Assembly (NCBI RefSeq): GCF_004011695.2
Contig: NC_082419.1
Coordinates: forward strand, 186,001 to 250,000
Direction of reading: 5' to 3'
Length of the DNA stretch: 64,000 bases
Origin: Ascochyta rabiei
Lineage: Eukaryota; Ascomycota; Dothideomycetes; Pleosporales; Didymellaceae
The translations under genes were made by a program, and so were the position numbers. Below, in pieces: positions 52,969-63,957 of this stretch (position 1 is its first letter; each line of letters begins with the position of its first letter). The notes below the pieces were generated by a model. It ran no database searches, was not told the DNA's origin, and worked only from the letters and a program-made list of their open reading frames with translations.

Positions 52969-53716
52969 ATGCACGTCTCCGAGCCCGCCCGCCCCATCCA
53001 GGGCAAGTCGATCGCCGCTTTCGTAAGCTCCCCGGATACTACACCCAGCCATTGGCCGCTTCGTGGCAGCGGCGAGGGCGTTGTAGGAGCAAGAGGCTAA
53101 TTGGGAATAGAGCCAGCGCAGCCCCTACAAGGCTTACAGGAGTCCTTTCGGTCCTCAGTACGTACACAGCTTTTCTTTCCGGGGTATTCGGACGGGACGA
53201 CGGAGTAAACGGGGGGCTGGAACGAGCATGGGGTGGTGCGGGAGAAGAGGCGGGACTGGGGCGGCAGGCTGCGACGTATCATCAGGATAGGAGACGGATT
53301 TATTTCGCACGCCGACTAGCGGGATCGGAGAAAAGAGAGAGACAGGAGAGAGAGGGAAGAGAGGAGAGAGGAGAGAAGAGAGAAGAGAAGAGAGGAGGAG
53401 GATTCAATGTGTGCAAGTCGAGAACTCCATACTAACGTCAACCCCCCCAGGTACACCATCGCCCCCAACTTCCACGGCATCACCGCCCGCCAGCTGATCA
53501 GGGCGTGCGTCCCCCCACCTCCTCACCCACAGTACCATTTAGATCATACTTACACAACACAGCGGTGTCCTTGCAGGCGGTTTCGGCGGCGTTGCCGGCT
53601 TCTTCGCCCTCTTCTTCTTCGCCGAGGTCCCCAAGGTGCGCGACGACATCATGATGAGGACTCCCCTGGGCAGCTTCTTCAAGAAGGAGATTGCTCCCGA
53701 GGACAACCCGTTCTAG
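52969..53716 (+). CDS. QCR10: Cytochrome b-c1 complex subunit 10
   Basis: The secure part is 53451-53504 joined to 53563-53716. It encodes YTIAPNFHGITARQLIRAGV, then a TM helix (GGFGGVAGFFALFFFAEV) and PKVRDDIMMRTPLGSFFKKE, ending EDNPF, the fungal Qcr10 pattern. An upstream exon 52969-53022 (MHVSEPARPIQGKSIAAF, donor gtaagc) fits a Dothideomycete N-terminus, but joining it directly to 53451 is out of frame by one base. A micro-exon of 3n+2 bases would fix this: 53170-53183 (14 nt) and 53268-53275 (8 nt) both have AG/GT borders. Alternatively translation starts at ATG 53407, in frame with PPRYTIAPN. It is a small single-span subunit of complex III. Confidence 0.8.
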
Positions 53717-53993
53717 ATGCTCTGCTTGATCGAAGGGGGTGTATTATACGAGGCATGGCTTTAGCGTTGGACTGGGCTGGCTTGCTGTATATTAGCGGCT
53801 GCAAGTGCGGAATAGACCTTTCTTGTGTTGAATGCTGTTCGCTTGAGGATGTGTTTGCGTGTGTGATGAAACCAGTTTCGTGGGGTGTGGTGTGATGTTC
53901 TGGCATTGATTCATTGCTTTCATGGTCATGATTCAGCGTTTAAGTGCTCTAACATGCTCTTTCCTTCCTTCCCACGCATGCATGTCGTAATGT

Positions 53994-55015
53994 CTAGTTT
54001 GTAGGCAGCCTTCCAACGACCTCCTCCATCTCCTGGTCGGTGTAGATCCGGAAGCCCTTGTCCTTGGTCACACTCGCCAGCTGCACGTTCTTGCTGTCCA
54101 GCTTCTCCTCCATGACCTGCTTCAGCGTCTTGAGGACAAGGACCTCGGCTTCTGGCAGGGTAAGCGACTTGTGGAACTCGTTCTGCAGCTCTGCTTGTGC
54201 GCCTTCGGATCCGGAGCCAATTGCCTTGGCGTCGTAGCGGTAGAATGTGCCAGAGGGCTCAGCGTGGTACCTTTAATCTAATCAGCCAATGCCCCAGCTC
54301 AGCTCAGGATGTGTGGTCGCGTATGACGTACAGACTTGGGCCGTCCTCGTCGTACCCAGCGATCAACAGCGCCACACCGAATGGTCTCGACATGATGCTC
54401 TCCTCACCCTCAGCACCCTCGCCGAATCGTAGCGCAAGATCGCATATCGCCTGTGTGCAGCTCTCTACTCTCAGAGGCTCGGCGTAGTTGAAGGCATGGT
54501 TCTGGCTCTCGACTCGGGCGTGCTCGACCATGCTTCGTGCATCGGCTTGCAGGCCAGACATGGCGCATCCGATGTGGCGGTCGATCTCGACAATCTTCTC
54601 GACTGAGCTGGTCTCAAGAAGGGTGGATGTCACGCGCTTCTCTACACCAAGGATCACACCTTCGCCGGTTGCGACCTGTCGCTTGTGAGCATGTGCATGT
54701 ACGGTGGCCGGTGCGCGTCTGGCGGAAGGGCATGCGTACACCTATCGCTGTTGAGCCGAGCTTGATGGCTTCTAGGGAGTATTCGACCTGGAAAAGACGG
54801 CCTTCTGGCGAGAAGGTGCTGATTCAACGTAAGTTGGAGGGTTCGGGGCAGGAGGCGGTGGGGTTACAAACTTGATTCCACGATCTACAAGACGTTGTTA
54901 GCAAGCGCATACCAGGGTTGAGGTTCTAGCAGTGACTTACCATACTCGCTGCGTGCTATGAACTGCTGCCGTTAGCAAAGAGAGCTCCGGCGGGGCTCGG
55001 TGAATGACATACCAT
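53994..55015 (-). CDS. PUP2: 20S proteasome subunit alpha5 (Pup2/PSMA5)
   Basis: Six coding exons, 55015-55013, 54962-54941, 54884-54872, 54818-54740, 54675-54332 and 54270-53994, sum to 738 bp and give 245 aa. The first coding exon is only the ATG, followed by exons of 22 and 13 nt. They splice to [20 protein letters not shown] and [19 protein letters not shown], the exact alpha5 signature. Further blocks: [59 protein letters not shown]. It sits in the outer alpha ring of the 20S core and is non-catalytic. The strict fit of the micro-exons to a conserved protein makes this model firm. Confidence 0.95.
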
Positions 55016-56129
55016 ATTGGCGGTGTCTCTGGAGATCGGTTTAGGGTAGCGAAGATGCCAAGTATGAGTCTGTTACTAGACTGTATGTTCGTAACAGAGA
55101 AAGGGCGTGCGGTGGTTGAGACACGAGGCGGCGATGTTGTGTTTGTTGGAGTTAACGCGGTTCATGTTGCCTTGCCCGAGAGCTTGACGCCAAGCCCTCC
55201 GCTAGCTCGAGAGGTCGGCCGTTGGCAGTCCGTCACTTCACCTCTACGTTAAACCCCTGAGATCTTTTCTAGTTAATCTTCACCCCAACATGTTTCTAAT
55301 GACGATGACGATAACTATAGAGGGTTGGTGACTACATGTTTGTTGTCCACTCTTGACCATGTCAGAGCACTACAATGCCACTCTCCGTTATTACTACAAA
55401 TGCTACTTGCGTAGATTTCTTACTTGCCCTTTGTCGATCTCTGTATATAACCTGCTCACTGCGCCTGGCATGCTACAGTCCGCTGTGGGTGTAAAAACAT
55501 ACGATCTTCTCATTGGGCTGTCTTTTGCTGAGGTGTAACGGAGACTTAGTACGAGGGGAGGAAAAAAACGCAGCGGTGCAACCTCAAAAAAAGATTTGTA
55601 GATGAGCCACTTGAGGTCAGTATTATATACAGGTTTGACTTTTCGCCTAAAAAAGGCAGTCTGCGAGATGACTGGCGGATTTTACACAGGGCTAGACAAT
55701 GTACTCTCCGAGGTAAGGCAAACACGGTAAGAGACAGTGGTCAGCGTTGTCGATCCACTGACAACAATTCTAAGCGCTAGAATAGGATGGCTGATCGTCA
55801 TTCAAGACTCATTTCTACTCTCTGAGAAGATACTAAGGGCGTGAAGAAGAACATGCGACGTGGTTTACGGGTGGAAACGAGACGTACGAACAACTAGCAA
55901 TGACTGGTGTGATAAGATGATATAGACCATGGATGCAGACGTGTTGCTGTGCTCTTTTCTCATTTGAGTTCAATATTGAATGTCATGCAAAGCTGAACCT
56001 CGGGAGATCTGCCGGAGGTCCCCCGCTTCATCATATCGACTTGGAACACTCCACCATGGGCAAGACATCGGGCGAAACATCACCAAATTCCAGAAGTACT
56101 GTCCACCGTGTTGAATCAAATCGGTAGTG
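55016..56129. other. Intergenic, no gene seen
   Basis: Includes the PUP2 promoter (from 55016). The middle is AT-rich with A-runs (55561-55567, 55586-55592) and contains only short frames. Confidence 0.4.
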
Positions 56130-57041
56130 ATGTTGAAACTACCGGTCCAAAAGATCGACCTCAAACCCCCGCCTCTCGAGGATCTGATTGACTGCATTCG
56201 GAGCGGGCTGGGGCAAAGCTTCAAGTCGATCTCAGTATCAGTAGACCAGTGTCCAGATCTCCGACAGGCGCCCTATCACCTGGCCTTCACCGGCCTATGT
56301 GAGCGCCCTCGCATCGCCGACGTAGGCGGGCAACCAAACCTAGCACCTACACCGGACTTGACCAAGAAGTACGACCTCCTTGAGATTGCACGTCTCATGG
56401 AGATGCCAGAGGGCCAAGGTGCTCTCCTTGGTGCCGCAGCGGGACCCTTCCATGTTGTTGGAATGAACTCAGAGCTCATGCCAAATCTAAGCTGGAAAAA
56501 CAAAGAGGTTTCGAACGAGACACACTTTGCAAAGGTCAGGAGCGATGGCAGTGCGGTCTGTGAGAAGCTCTCTTCACATGATTGCGGCCTGATGGCAAAT
56601 CTCTTCGGTAGTTTAGGGCGTCCTGGCCCTTTGCTGCACATCACAGCATCCTCACGGACCGGCCCCCTCAACTTCACCGAAGCAATCCGCGGAGCCTTAC
56701 AAGATGCATTTGGCACGCGAACCATATCTCTCGGCGGCGTCTTCCTCATTTCTGAAGGCAAAGCGAAGCTGCACGTCATGCCAGACTTCTCGCCAACCCC
56801 TCTGGTCACCGATAAGCAGAAGGAGGAATGGTTGAAGTTCTATGAAATGAAGGCACCATTGGTGTGTTTAAGTGTGCTGCACTCGCACGATCCAGGACTA
56901 GACTTGAGGATCGAGCATACACATTGTTTCTCCGATCATGGCGAGGGAGGGCATTACCACTACGACACTACACCAGCGGATGTTAAGTATGAGGCGTGGT
57001 TCAACATCGCGGAGGTCTTATACCGCATCGACAGGCCTTAA
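56130..57041 (+). CDS. DUF1907 protein, C11orf54-type ester hydrolase
   Basis: A single exon of 303 aa from ATG 56130 (MLKLPVQKIDLKPPPLEDLI); an extra upstream GTG is ignored. The whole length aligns by eye with the DUF1907/C11orf54 family: CPDLRQAPYHLAFTGLCERP, DVGGQPNLAP, GAAAGPFHVVGMNSELMPN, SSRTGPLNFTEAIRGAL, FYEMKAPLVCLSVLHSHDPG, LEHTH-like IEHTHCF and HGEGGHYHYDTTP. The His cluster in the last blocks binds zinc in the human structure, which has esterase activity on model substrates. The physiological role is unclear. The protein is probably cytosolic or nuclear. Confidence 0.95.
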   Translation: MLKLPVQKIDLKPPPLEDLIDCIRSGLGQSFKSISVSVDQCPDLRQAPYHLAFTGLCERPRIADVGGQPNLAPTPDLTKKYDLLEIARLMEMPEGQGALLGAAAGPFHVVGMNSELMPNLSWKNKEVSNETHFAKVRSDGSAVCEKLSSHDCGLMANLFGSLGRPGPLLHITASSRTGPLNFTEAIRGALQDAFGTRTISLGGVFLISEGKAKLHVMPDFSPTPLVTDKQKEEWLKFYEMKAPLVCLSVLHSHDPGLDLRIEHTHCFSDHGEGGHYHYDTTPADVKYEAWFNIAEVLYRIDRP

Positions 57042-58843
57042 GGAAATCAAACAACTTAGGGATGTTCAAAAGTATACTCCTGTGTTGCAAAGAGAACCGG
57101 ACACAGGCACGATTCTTCAGAACGGAAGGGGTAGTTAAAGCACAAAAGGCGATAGATTACAGAGCACTTCGCCTACACTAGCCCCTTTCAAAATTATACA
57201 GAAGACCTTCATGCTGTATTGTTGGAGTCGATAGCTTGCATTTCTCACGTCTGAAACTCTTGCAGCAGCAAAGCTGTACTTTTAGAAGACTCATCGATTC
57301 TATTGTGTCATCCCAATGTGGACTAGATTTAAACATATTTTCCGGTACAGGCAGACCCTGACGCTGCAGAACACAAATCGAACCACACATGCTTTAGAGC
57401 CATCCAGAGTTCTCTCATCACGATGGTATCGAACGCCTCCTGTCCAACCTTGCGGTACCTCGTCACCTCGGGTGACAAAAAAAAGCCGCACACCCAAACT
57501 ACCTCCTCCACGTAAACCCACAACAATAGCCTGAATAAAAACTCTAAAAAAACGGATTTATAGTGAAAATTATTCTCTACAAGATTTTGTTTTTGTAGGC
57601 TCCGGAGTCTTGTTTGTGTTGAGTAAGATAACCTGGAAGATCGCTATGGGTGGTGGTGTTCCTGAACTTTTGCTAGGGCTTTGACTAGGTATACCTAGGG
57701 TGTGCGGCTTTTATTGGCACCCGAGTACTCGTTGCTGACGCACGTCAGTGCCACGTACTGCCACGCCGGCTCGTTGCTAGTGCACGAACCGCTTCCCCTG
57801 AGTACGGACCGGCGCGCTATCCACGTCATTTCATTCCGAGCGGCCCATTCCTGGCACCAGCGGCGGCGAGCAATTTTGTGCTACGCTGAGCCTCATTGTC
57901 CGAATTCACAGCACAATAGGGCAAGCCTTGTCAAACGACACCGTGGGTTTCAACGCCTTGCATTTGAGCAGGGTGACCCTGCAGGGTGAACCTGAGGCAT
58001 TTGACGTATCGCTCCCCGGATTCACACGAGTTTGCTGCTAGTCTCGACCGGCTGTGATCTCATTCGGCCCACGTTGGAGTTTTCTGGGGCGGACTTTTTG
58101 GCGACTTTTGCGGTGGAGACATTTGTCAGGATTGACGACGAACTTGTTCCACCCCACGAAAGTTGTCCAACGTTCCCCTTTCTTTCAGGATGTTCAGTAG
58201 CAGACGCGGCTGCACAGCACAAGTCAACGTATGCTTCATCGAGGTACCTGGTCAAATTGTTTATGGATCTGATCCCCAGGTGCCAATCTTGTGGATGGGG
58301 ATAGGAGTCTATTTTTATCTGGGCTCGTCAGGTACGTCGCTAGAACGAGGACTGACGTCGCCTTCTAGAACCGTTGAGAATTGGCTCCCCACAGTAGCCA
58401 ATGACGAGCCAAGCCGGAGCCATAAGAGAAGCTTGTTGTGTTCAAGTGTTTGTCCGTACAGCAGCGCTGAGTGCATCTTCTGTGCGGTGCAGTCGAGTGC
58501 TCAGCAGAACCAAAAGGCACGGCTGACCTGTCATCGCCGCGCTCGCAACACCAAGGAGTACCGTGTACGGGCTCGCATGGGCTGGCCAGATGAGGAAGCA
58601 CGGGGGACGCGGAAGTCCTTGCCCTGCCGATCCGCAAGTGCTTCTTTCCCAATAAGCAACTAGCTTGTGCCCGATCCCTGCCGTCGCTGAGGGTCAAGCG
58701 TCATGGTCCGATTAAGTATTTACTTCATTCCGCGCACTTTTTGCCTCACTCTCAACCAACCAGTCCTATATCTTTTGGTCTCTTTCTTCCTATCTACTCT
58801 TTCTTGTATCATCAGTCCTTAGACTTTATTCCCTATTTACATA
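57042..58843. other. Long intergenic region with GH17 promoter
   Basis: No supported gene in 1.8 kb. The longest frame (58163-58663, +) has no features. The last ~130 bp (58715-58843) are T/C-rich with a TATA-like ctatatctttt near 58765. They lead into a CT-rich leader before the ATG, typical of highly expressed fungal genes. Confidence 0.45.
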
Positions 58844-59803
58844 ATGCGCTTCACACCTTCCGTTGTCGCCTCGGCAGCTCTCTTGTCCACTGCCAACGCT
58901 GCTATTAAGGGCTTCAACTACGGTGCCCAGTTTAACAACGACGCCGCGAAGACCTTGGTCGACTTTCAGTATGAGTTCAATGCTGCGAAGAACTTGCCCG
59001 GTACCGACGGCTGGACGAGCGCTCGTCTCTACACCATGATCCAACACGGAACTCAAAACACCGTCATCGAGGCGATCCAGGCTGCTATTAACACCAAGAC
59101 CAGCTTGCTCCTCGGCCTGTGGGCCTCCGCTGGCCAGGAGTCTTTCAACAACGAAATCGTCGCGCTGAAGGCAGCCATTGCCCAGTACGGCACCGCTTTC
59201 ACTGACTTGGTTGAGGGCATCTCCATTGGTTCTGAGGACCTCTACCGTATTTCTGCGGACGGCGCTGGCGGTAACCCTGGTGCTCAGCCTGATGTTCTTG
59301 TCAACTACATTAAGCAGACCCGTGATGCTATCGCCGGAACCAGTCTCTCTGGTGCCAAGCTCGGCCACGTCGACACATGGCAGGTTTACGTCAACGCCAG
59401 CAACAGCGCTGTCATTGACAACCTTGATTGGATCGGCATGGACGCCTACCCATACTTCCAGAGTACCTTCGCCAACAGCATTGGCGCCAGCAGCGACCTT
59501 TTCTTCGAGGCTTACAACCAGACTACTGCTGCCGCCAAGGGCAAGCCCGTCTGGGTTACCGAGACTGGATGGCCCGTTACCGGCGAGACCGTTAACCAGG
59601 CTGTTCCCTCGCCTGACAACGCCCGCATCTACTGGGAGGATGTCACCTGCAAGCTCGTCAACGAGAACGTCAACCTCTATTACTACATCCTCCAGGATGT
59701 CCAGTATGGCAACCCCAGCCCTTCTTTCGGAATCAAGCCCGCAGGTGACCTCGAACAGGTCTCTCCCCTGTTCGACCTGTCTTGCCCTGCCGCGGCCAAG
59801 AAC
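58844..59803 (+). CDS. GH17 cell-wall beta-1,3-glucanase (Bgl2/EglC-like), 3' end unresolved
   Basis: Exon 58844-59803 encodes 320 residues. Residues 1-19 are a signal peptide (MRFTPSVVASAALLSTANA); the mature start is AIKGFNYGAQFNND. GH17 landmarks are GISIGSEDLYR with the acid Glu131, GMDAYPYF, and VTETGWPVTG with the nucleophile Glu240; then YYYILQDVQYGNPSPSFGI. These enzymes cut or transfer beta-1,3-glucan in the cell wall. After DLSCPAAAKN comes a donor gtaagc (59804). Possible ends: a tiny exon at 60128 after a T-rich acceptor (adds GHTN, stop), or exons 59921-60056 and 60150-60781, which fuse a But2 domain (575 aa, exactly in phase). Reading straight through ends at a TGA at 60140-60142. 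Confidence 0.88.
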
Positions 59804-60149
59804 GTAAGCAGTCTCCCTGTTATTCTCATGTCGTCTGCCTTGTCTCCCATTCTTTTTACTCTTCTCACCAATTTGTCATTCCTCGCATTCGTACTCTTCT
59901 ACTTTCTCCCCGTTGCTCAGCCACGTTGCAAATGTCCTCGCACACAGCACTTCCCCGTACATCCTCAAGCATGGGCTGTAAAGCCCTCAGTTTGGATTGC
60001 ACGGGCTGATGCAAATGCGAAGTCGAGTTTGTCGACGATACTGCCTGCAGCAATCGGTAGCAGTAGTAGCAGAGTACCACTGTCAGGGTTCAATTGGCCG
60101 AGTAACGTCGCGACGATTTTTTTTCAGGGACATACTAACTGAACAATAG

Positions 60150-60781
60150 TAAAACCTTCTTCTTCAACAACTGAACCTACCATCGTCACTCCTCTCGTTA
60201 CTTCATCGAATACCGCAGCACCGACCATACTAGCCCCCACGGCGGTCACGTCTGAGTTTCGTTTGGCAACTCCAATCCTTCCAACACTCAGCAGCCCTAC
60301 TATTGGTATCCATGGCCTTTTCGAGGCCCCAAACCTGATCGTTCCTGTCGACAAGGCCGATCCGTTCAAGGTCATTGGCAATGGCTACTTCGCACGACTC
60401 TCGCTCACCATGTCTACTGTTCTTGTCTTTGATGTTCGCCCCGAACTCCAAGGGAAGACTTGCAACCTTGCTTTCCACATGCCACCAGCCTTTCCTTTTG
60501 CAGACTTTGCGCCTGTCAAAATTCGATCGCCTGGTGGTATCACTGTGTCTATCGTTGGTCAGCAGGTCGCTTCAGCAGAGATCAGTGCAAACAATATCGG
60601 CAATACACAACTGATTGGCTCGATACCTTCCATTGAGCCGGCAAACCAGTACAGTATCGCAAGTGTTCCTTGCGCAGCTGGACAAAGGGTTGCGTATCAA
60701 CTTGAGTCTACTGGAGGGCTTTCTATGGACTTTTTTCAGATGACTGCACCGCCGCTAGGACTATTCATGTCGGTGTTTTGA
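60150..60781 (+). CDS. But2-domain exon (separate gene or C-terminal part of GH17 gene)
   Basis: The exon begins at acceptor aacaatag|ta (60149/60150), 18 bp after a perfect branch site tactaac. It encodes a Thr/Ser/Pro linker (KPSSSTTEPTIVTPLVTSSN), then a domain with APNLIVPVDKADPFKVIGNG, LVFDVRPELQGKTCNLAFHM, ANQYSIASVPCAAGQRVAYQ, and MDFFQMTAPPLGLFMSVF at the end. That is the pattern of the But2 C-terminal domain (PF09792), found in secreted or wall-linked fungal proteins. It has no ATG of its own before the domain. The 5' part is either GH17 (fusion) or a short exon from ATG 59828, which would encode a hydrophobic signal-like start. The domain call is good; the gene boundary is open. Confidence 0.7.
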
Positions 60782-61055
60782 ACTCGATGTGTCACCTGAG
60801 GATGATGATGTTGGGTTCCTGTTTGTATTCTTCTGACGGCCTAAAAGTCTAGACATGTCTGTAAATATTAATTTGTCATCCCATCCAATTGCCACACTGC
60901 TATGCTATGTGCTTCAATTTTCGCATCTCATCATCACGTAACAAAGCGTGTTTGGTGCAATCATCGCCTGCACACGCCTTCACATCGCACATGGCTTGAA
61001 GCAACTGTAACGATAACGCATCCACCTAGCGACAAGACCTCGATCTTCCCAAACC

Positions 61056-61484
61056 CTACATCAAAACACAGGAATCCTGTACATCTGGCCGACCATCCAC
61101 AATCTCCGCCTTGGCTTTCTTCGCGCCAACTTGAGCGCTCATGAATGTCCCTGCAAAGCGTCCCATATCGCTTTCTTCCAGCATGCTCCTCGCCCTAATC
61201 AAGCCAGTGGCCTTGATCAGCTGCATGCGCCGCTTCCAACCAAGAGATCGTAGCAGCACCGAAGCAAAGGCCCCGACAAGGACAACGAGTAGCAGGGATC
61301 GCAGTACGCAGCGCAGCGCCACATGACAAGTACTGCCGCACCAAACGTCCAGCGCCGATAGAGCCGTGGTAGCCCAGTTTTCTCCGGTTTCTGCGGTCGT
61401 GAACGCGTTGGAAATAGTAGTGGAAATAGTAGTAGTGGTGATAGTAGTGGTGGTGGTGGTGGTGGTTGTGTCGGTGTTGGCCAT
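61056..61484 (-). CDS. Small membrane protein of unknown function
   Basis: A frame of 142 codons from ATG 61484. It starts with a Thr-rich run encoded by a GGT/GGTAG-type microsatellite. An ordered section follows with one hydrophobic segment (LRSLLLVVLVGAFASVLL) and a basic, charged tail (GWKRRMQLIKATGLIRARSM) ending ...VQDSCVLM. It could be a real small membrane protein; another overlapping frame (61195-61863) is His/Tyr-rich from the same repeat and less convincing. No family is recognised. Confidence 0.4.
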   Translation of the reverse strand: MANTDTTTTTTTTTITTTTISTTISNAFTTAETGENWATTALSALDVWCGSTCHVALRCVLRSLLLVVLVGAFASVLLRSLGWKRRMQLIKATGLIRARSMLEESDMGRFAGTFMSAQVGAKKAKAEIVDGRPDVQDSCVLM

Positions 61485-63048
61485 TCTCGATATCTTCTCC
61501 AGTCACGGTGTGTATGGTGGTGGAGCGATGGTGTTGTCCGAGCTGTACGAGCACAGACACACTATGTCGTGTGGTGTTGGACGCGCTTTCAGGAGGATTA
61601 ATGTGTACCGCAGGACGGAAGGGGGTTTCGAGGACTGTGGGGGGGAGGGTACGGAGCGCTGGTGTGGGCGGAGACGCATTCAGAACAATGGGTTGTTGCT
61701 GGCCCTTGGCTGTTGCGGGGGAGGGGAGGGCTTGTGTAAGGGGCCTGTGTAGTGGCTGAAGGAGGTGGGGTGGGGTTTGCTTCTTTGTTGATGCGAGGAC
61801 GACGTGGAAATAGGTGCTAGGAGGATATAGAGATTGTGCAAGTGCTGGCGTCCTGAGTAGCAATCCGAGCGACTTTGCAGCACGGTTGAGGAGATTTAAA
61901 ACGTGGCAGCTCTAGATTCTGGGGCACTGCCTTCAGACGAATATGTCTGCTCCTTTCTATTGTTCTTTCCTAGAGCCTTTGGCGTCGCTTTCGTGCTCAT
62001 GCATGGCCGCGCTTTCCGCTTCCGGAACAAAGAACTGCACGCAGAAGCTGGCCATTTCCTTACTATTATGGACAGATCAACAGATGTGTCTGAATACACA
62101 GGGACCTGAGGATGGCTTAATCCGTCCCTCGATACGAACTTCGAGGGTCACCAGGCTAGATCGTGGTAAGGCGGATCACTGTCTTGCCTTGTAAGGGGCG
62201 AGGCTGTGGTTCCACAAAGAGTTCCAGATAGTGAGGTTCGAGTGTGGATATTATGTGTCTTGGAACGAATCGAAAGCACTGCTCGGGTGGCACAAGAAGC
62301 TAGGAATAAGCTCGCTGTTCTTAGAGGGCTGTAAGAGGTATACAGTGCTTGTTTGCGGACTACTCACATTCTAGTGAAGTGCTGCAGCACAACAGCAATA
62401 TCCACGGATTATGTAGAGTCTTTGGGGATGTGCTAAAACCCTTCTTGAAGTGATGCGAGGAGGCTTTTGCGGTTCCCACGACTCAAGCCTTCTTTGGCAT
62501 CGACAGCGAGCGTTTTATCAGACAATAGCGAGACCCTCGAGTCTAGCCTGCCAGGCCCAAACTCCAGATCCTAACGTAGTGCGGGCGTTGCTGCGAGCTA
62601 TTGGTAGCGGACGCCGTTGACCAGGTCACCAAGCGGGAAGGGGCACGCTAGCACGGGAGGGAAGGGGCACGCATACACAAAACGGTTCGGAATGCTAACC
62701 GACGTTCACGACATGACGATGCTGCTGGAATGTCGAAGTCTTCCATTCGTAATTGGGGAGGCTTGGATGCAACCGACATGTCAAACAAGACGAGAGAGAG
62801 AGAACGTGTGTGTATGTATGTGTTATTGAAGCGAATTGACGTATTCATGAGTCATCTAATAGCGTAACAACAACCTCAGCAACGAAAAACTCCATAAAAG
62901 CAACGCGTAGAAAGCCAATATGTGCAGAAGCCAATCCAGTCTAACCACGCAAAAGTAGCAGAATATACACGAACAAACTCAGCAGACTAGCGCCACACCA
63001 CCACCACCGTCGTAACTGTATCGCTATACCACTGCGATTCTGGACTTG
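61485..63048. other. Intergenic region, no supported gene
   Basis: Frames on both strands are short or derive from the CAC/TGG repeat near 61430-61480. No tRNA, transposon ends or conserved motif seen. The right end holds the 3' region of the metalloprotease gene. Confidence 0.4.
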
Positions 63049-63957
63049 CTAGTTGCCATCCCGGAACATGCTCCACATGCTCTTCATCCGCTGCACCTGC
63101 AGGTCGGTGAAGCCCTCGTAGCAATCGTCGATGGAGTAGTCCATGTAGTTGTGAATAGGATCGCTCTCGCCGGGCTTCTGCTGGGTAGGGCAGCTCTGCT
63201 TCTTGGGATCGATGGGACAGCCATCGGTGGCGGTGCTCTCGACGGGGGTGTCGTCAATGTAGTCACCGGGTCCGTCGCATGAGTAGCCTTCGAAGGTGTG
63301 CAGTAGGCCGAGCCAGTGACCCGTCTCGTGTACTGCGGTCTTTCCCTTGTTGAAACCGTCCATCAGGCCATCAGGCATTGTGTTGGCGTTGATGTTGCAC
63401 CCGTCGCCGGCATATACGGTCGGGTCGCCCTTGCCGTTGCCAATGGCGCTGGGGAGCGTACACCGGCCCAGCACGCCGCCAGAGAGATCGGTTTGGAAGT
63501 AGAGGTTGAGCGTGTTGTACGTGCCCTGGCGGAGCTGCTTCTTCATGTCGGTGTCGTCGTCCTTTTTGCCCACGGCCCACGCGTCGTTTGTGTTCCATGT
63601 CACGTTTTGCAGCTCGAAGTTAATGTTGTACGGGTTGTAAGCTGCGTTCATAGCATCCAGCTGTGCTTGAGGCATGGCGTTGGTGATGGAGTCTTTGGCG
63701 GCGTCGGTCATGACGATATGGAAGACAGCTTCGATTTTAATGGGATCGTCGCGGGCAGCGAGCTCAGCAGCGCGGGCAGCAAGACTGCCTTTTGCTTTGC
63801 CATTGTGCAGTTGTTGGATGGTGTCCAGGAAGCTCTGGTCGGCGGACTGGGTGCCTGTGCCGCAGTCGAAAGAGGTGCCACCTGGTGCGCCAGAGGGTTG
63901 AGGGTCCGCGGCAGATGCTAGGAGGCCTAGTGAGGCAAGGAAGAAGGGAGTGCGCAT
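63049..63957 (-). CDS. Secreted M43 (pappalysin-like) metalloprotease
   Basis: A single exon of 302 aa. Residues 1-17 are a signal peptide (MRTPFFLASLGLLASAA); a prosegment of about 60 residues follows (to AARDDP). The catalytic zinc motif is VHETGHWLGLLHTFEG with His210, Glu211 and His214 and the extended HxxGHxxGxxH spacing. The downstream Met-turn NYMDYSIDDC fits the metzincin/M43B fold. Cys pairs near residues 170-190 and 230-270 suggest disulphides. Fungal members (MEP1-like) are extracellular endopeptidases; a digestive or infection role is inference. The gene begins 43 bp from the right window edge and is complete. Confidence 0.93.
   Translation of the reverse strand: MRTPFFLASLGLLASAADPQPSGAPGGTSFDCGTGTQSADQSFLDTIQQLHNGKAKGSLAARAAELAARDDPIKIEAVFHIVMTDAAKDSITNAMPQAQLDAMNAAYNPYNINFELQNVTWNTNDAWAVGKKDDDTDMKKQLRQGTYNTLNLYFQTDLSGGVLGRCTLPSAIGNGKGDPTVYAGDGCNINANTMPDGLMDGFNKGKTAVHETGHWLGLLHTFEGYSCDGPGDYIDDTPVESTATDGCPIDPKKQSCPTQQKPGESDPIHNYMDYSIDDCYEGFTDLQVQRMKSMWSMFRDGN

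Noticed and set aside
58163..58663. 166-codon plus-strand frame upstream of the GH17 gene
   Set aside because: No features, no intron pattern and no ordered blocks; probably chance.
61195..61863. 222-codon minus-strand frame rich in His and Tyr
   Set aside because: The His/Tyr run is the out-of-frame reading of a triplet repeat, and the alternative frame with a membrane segment (61056-61484) is more protein-like.
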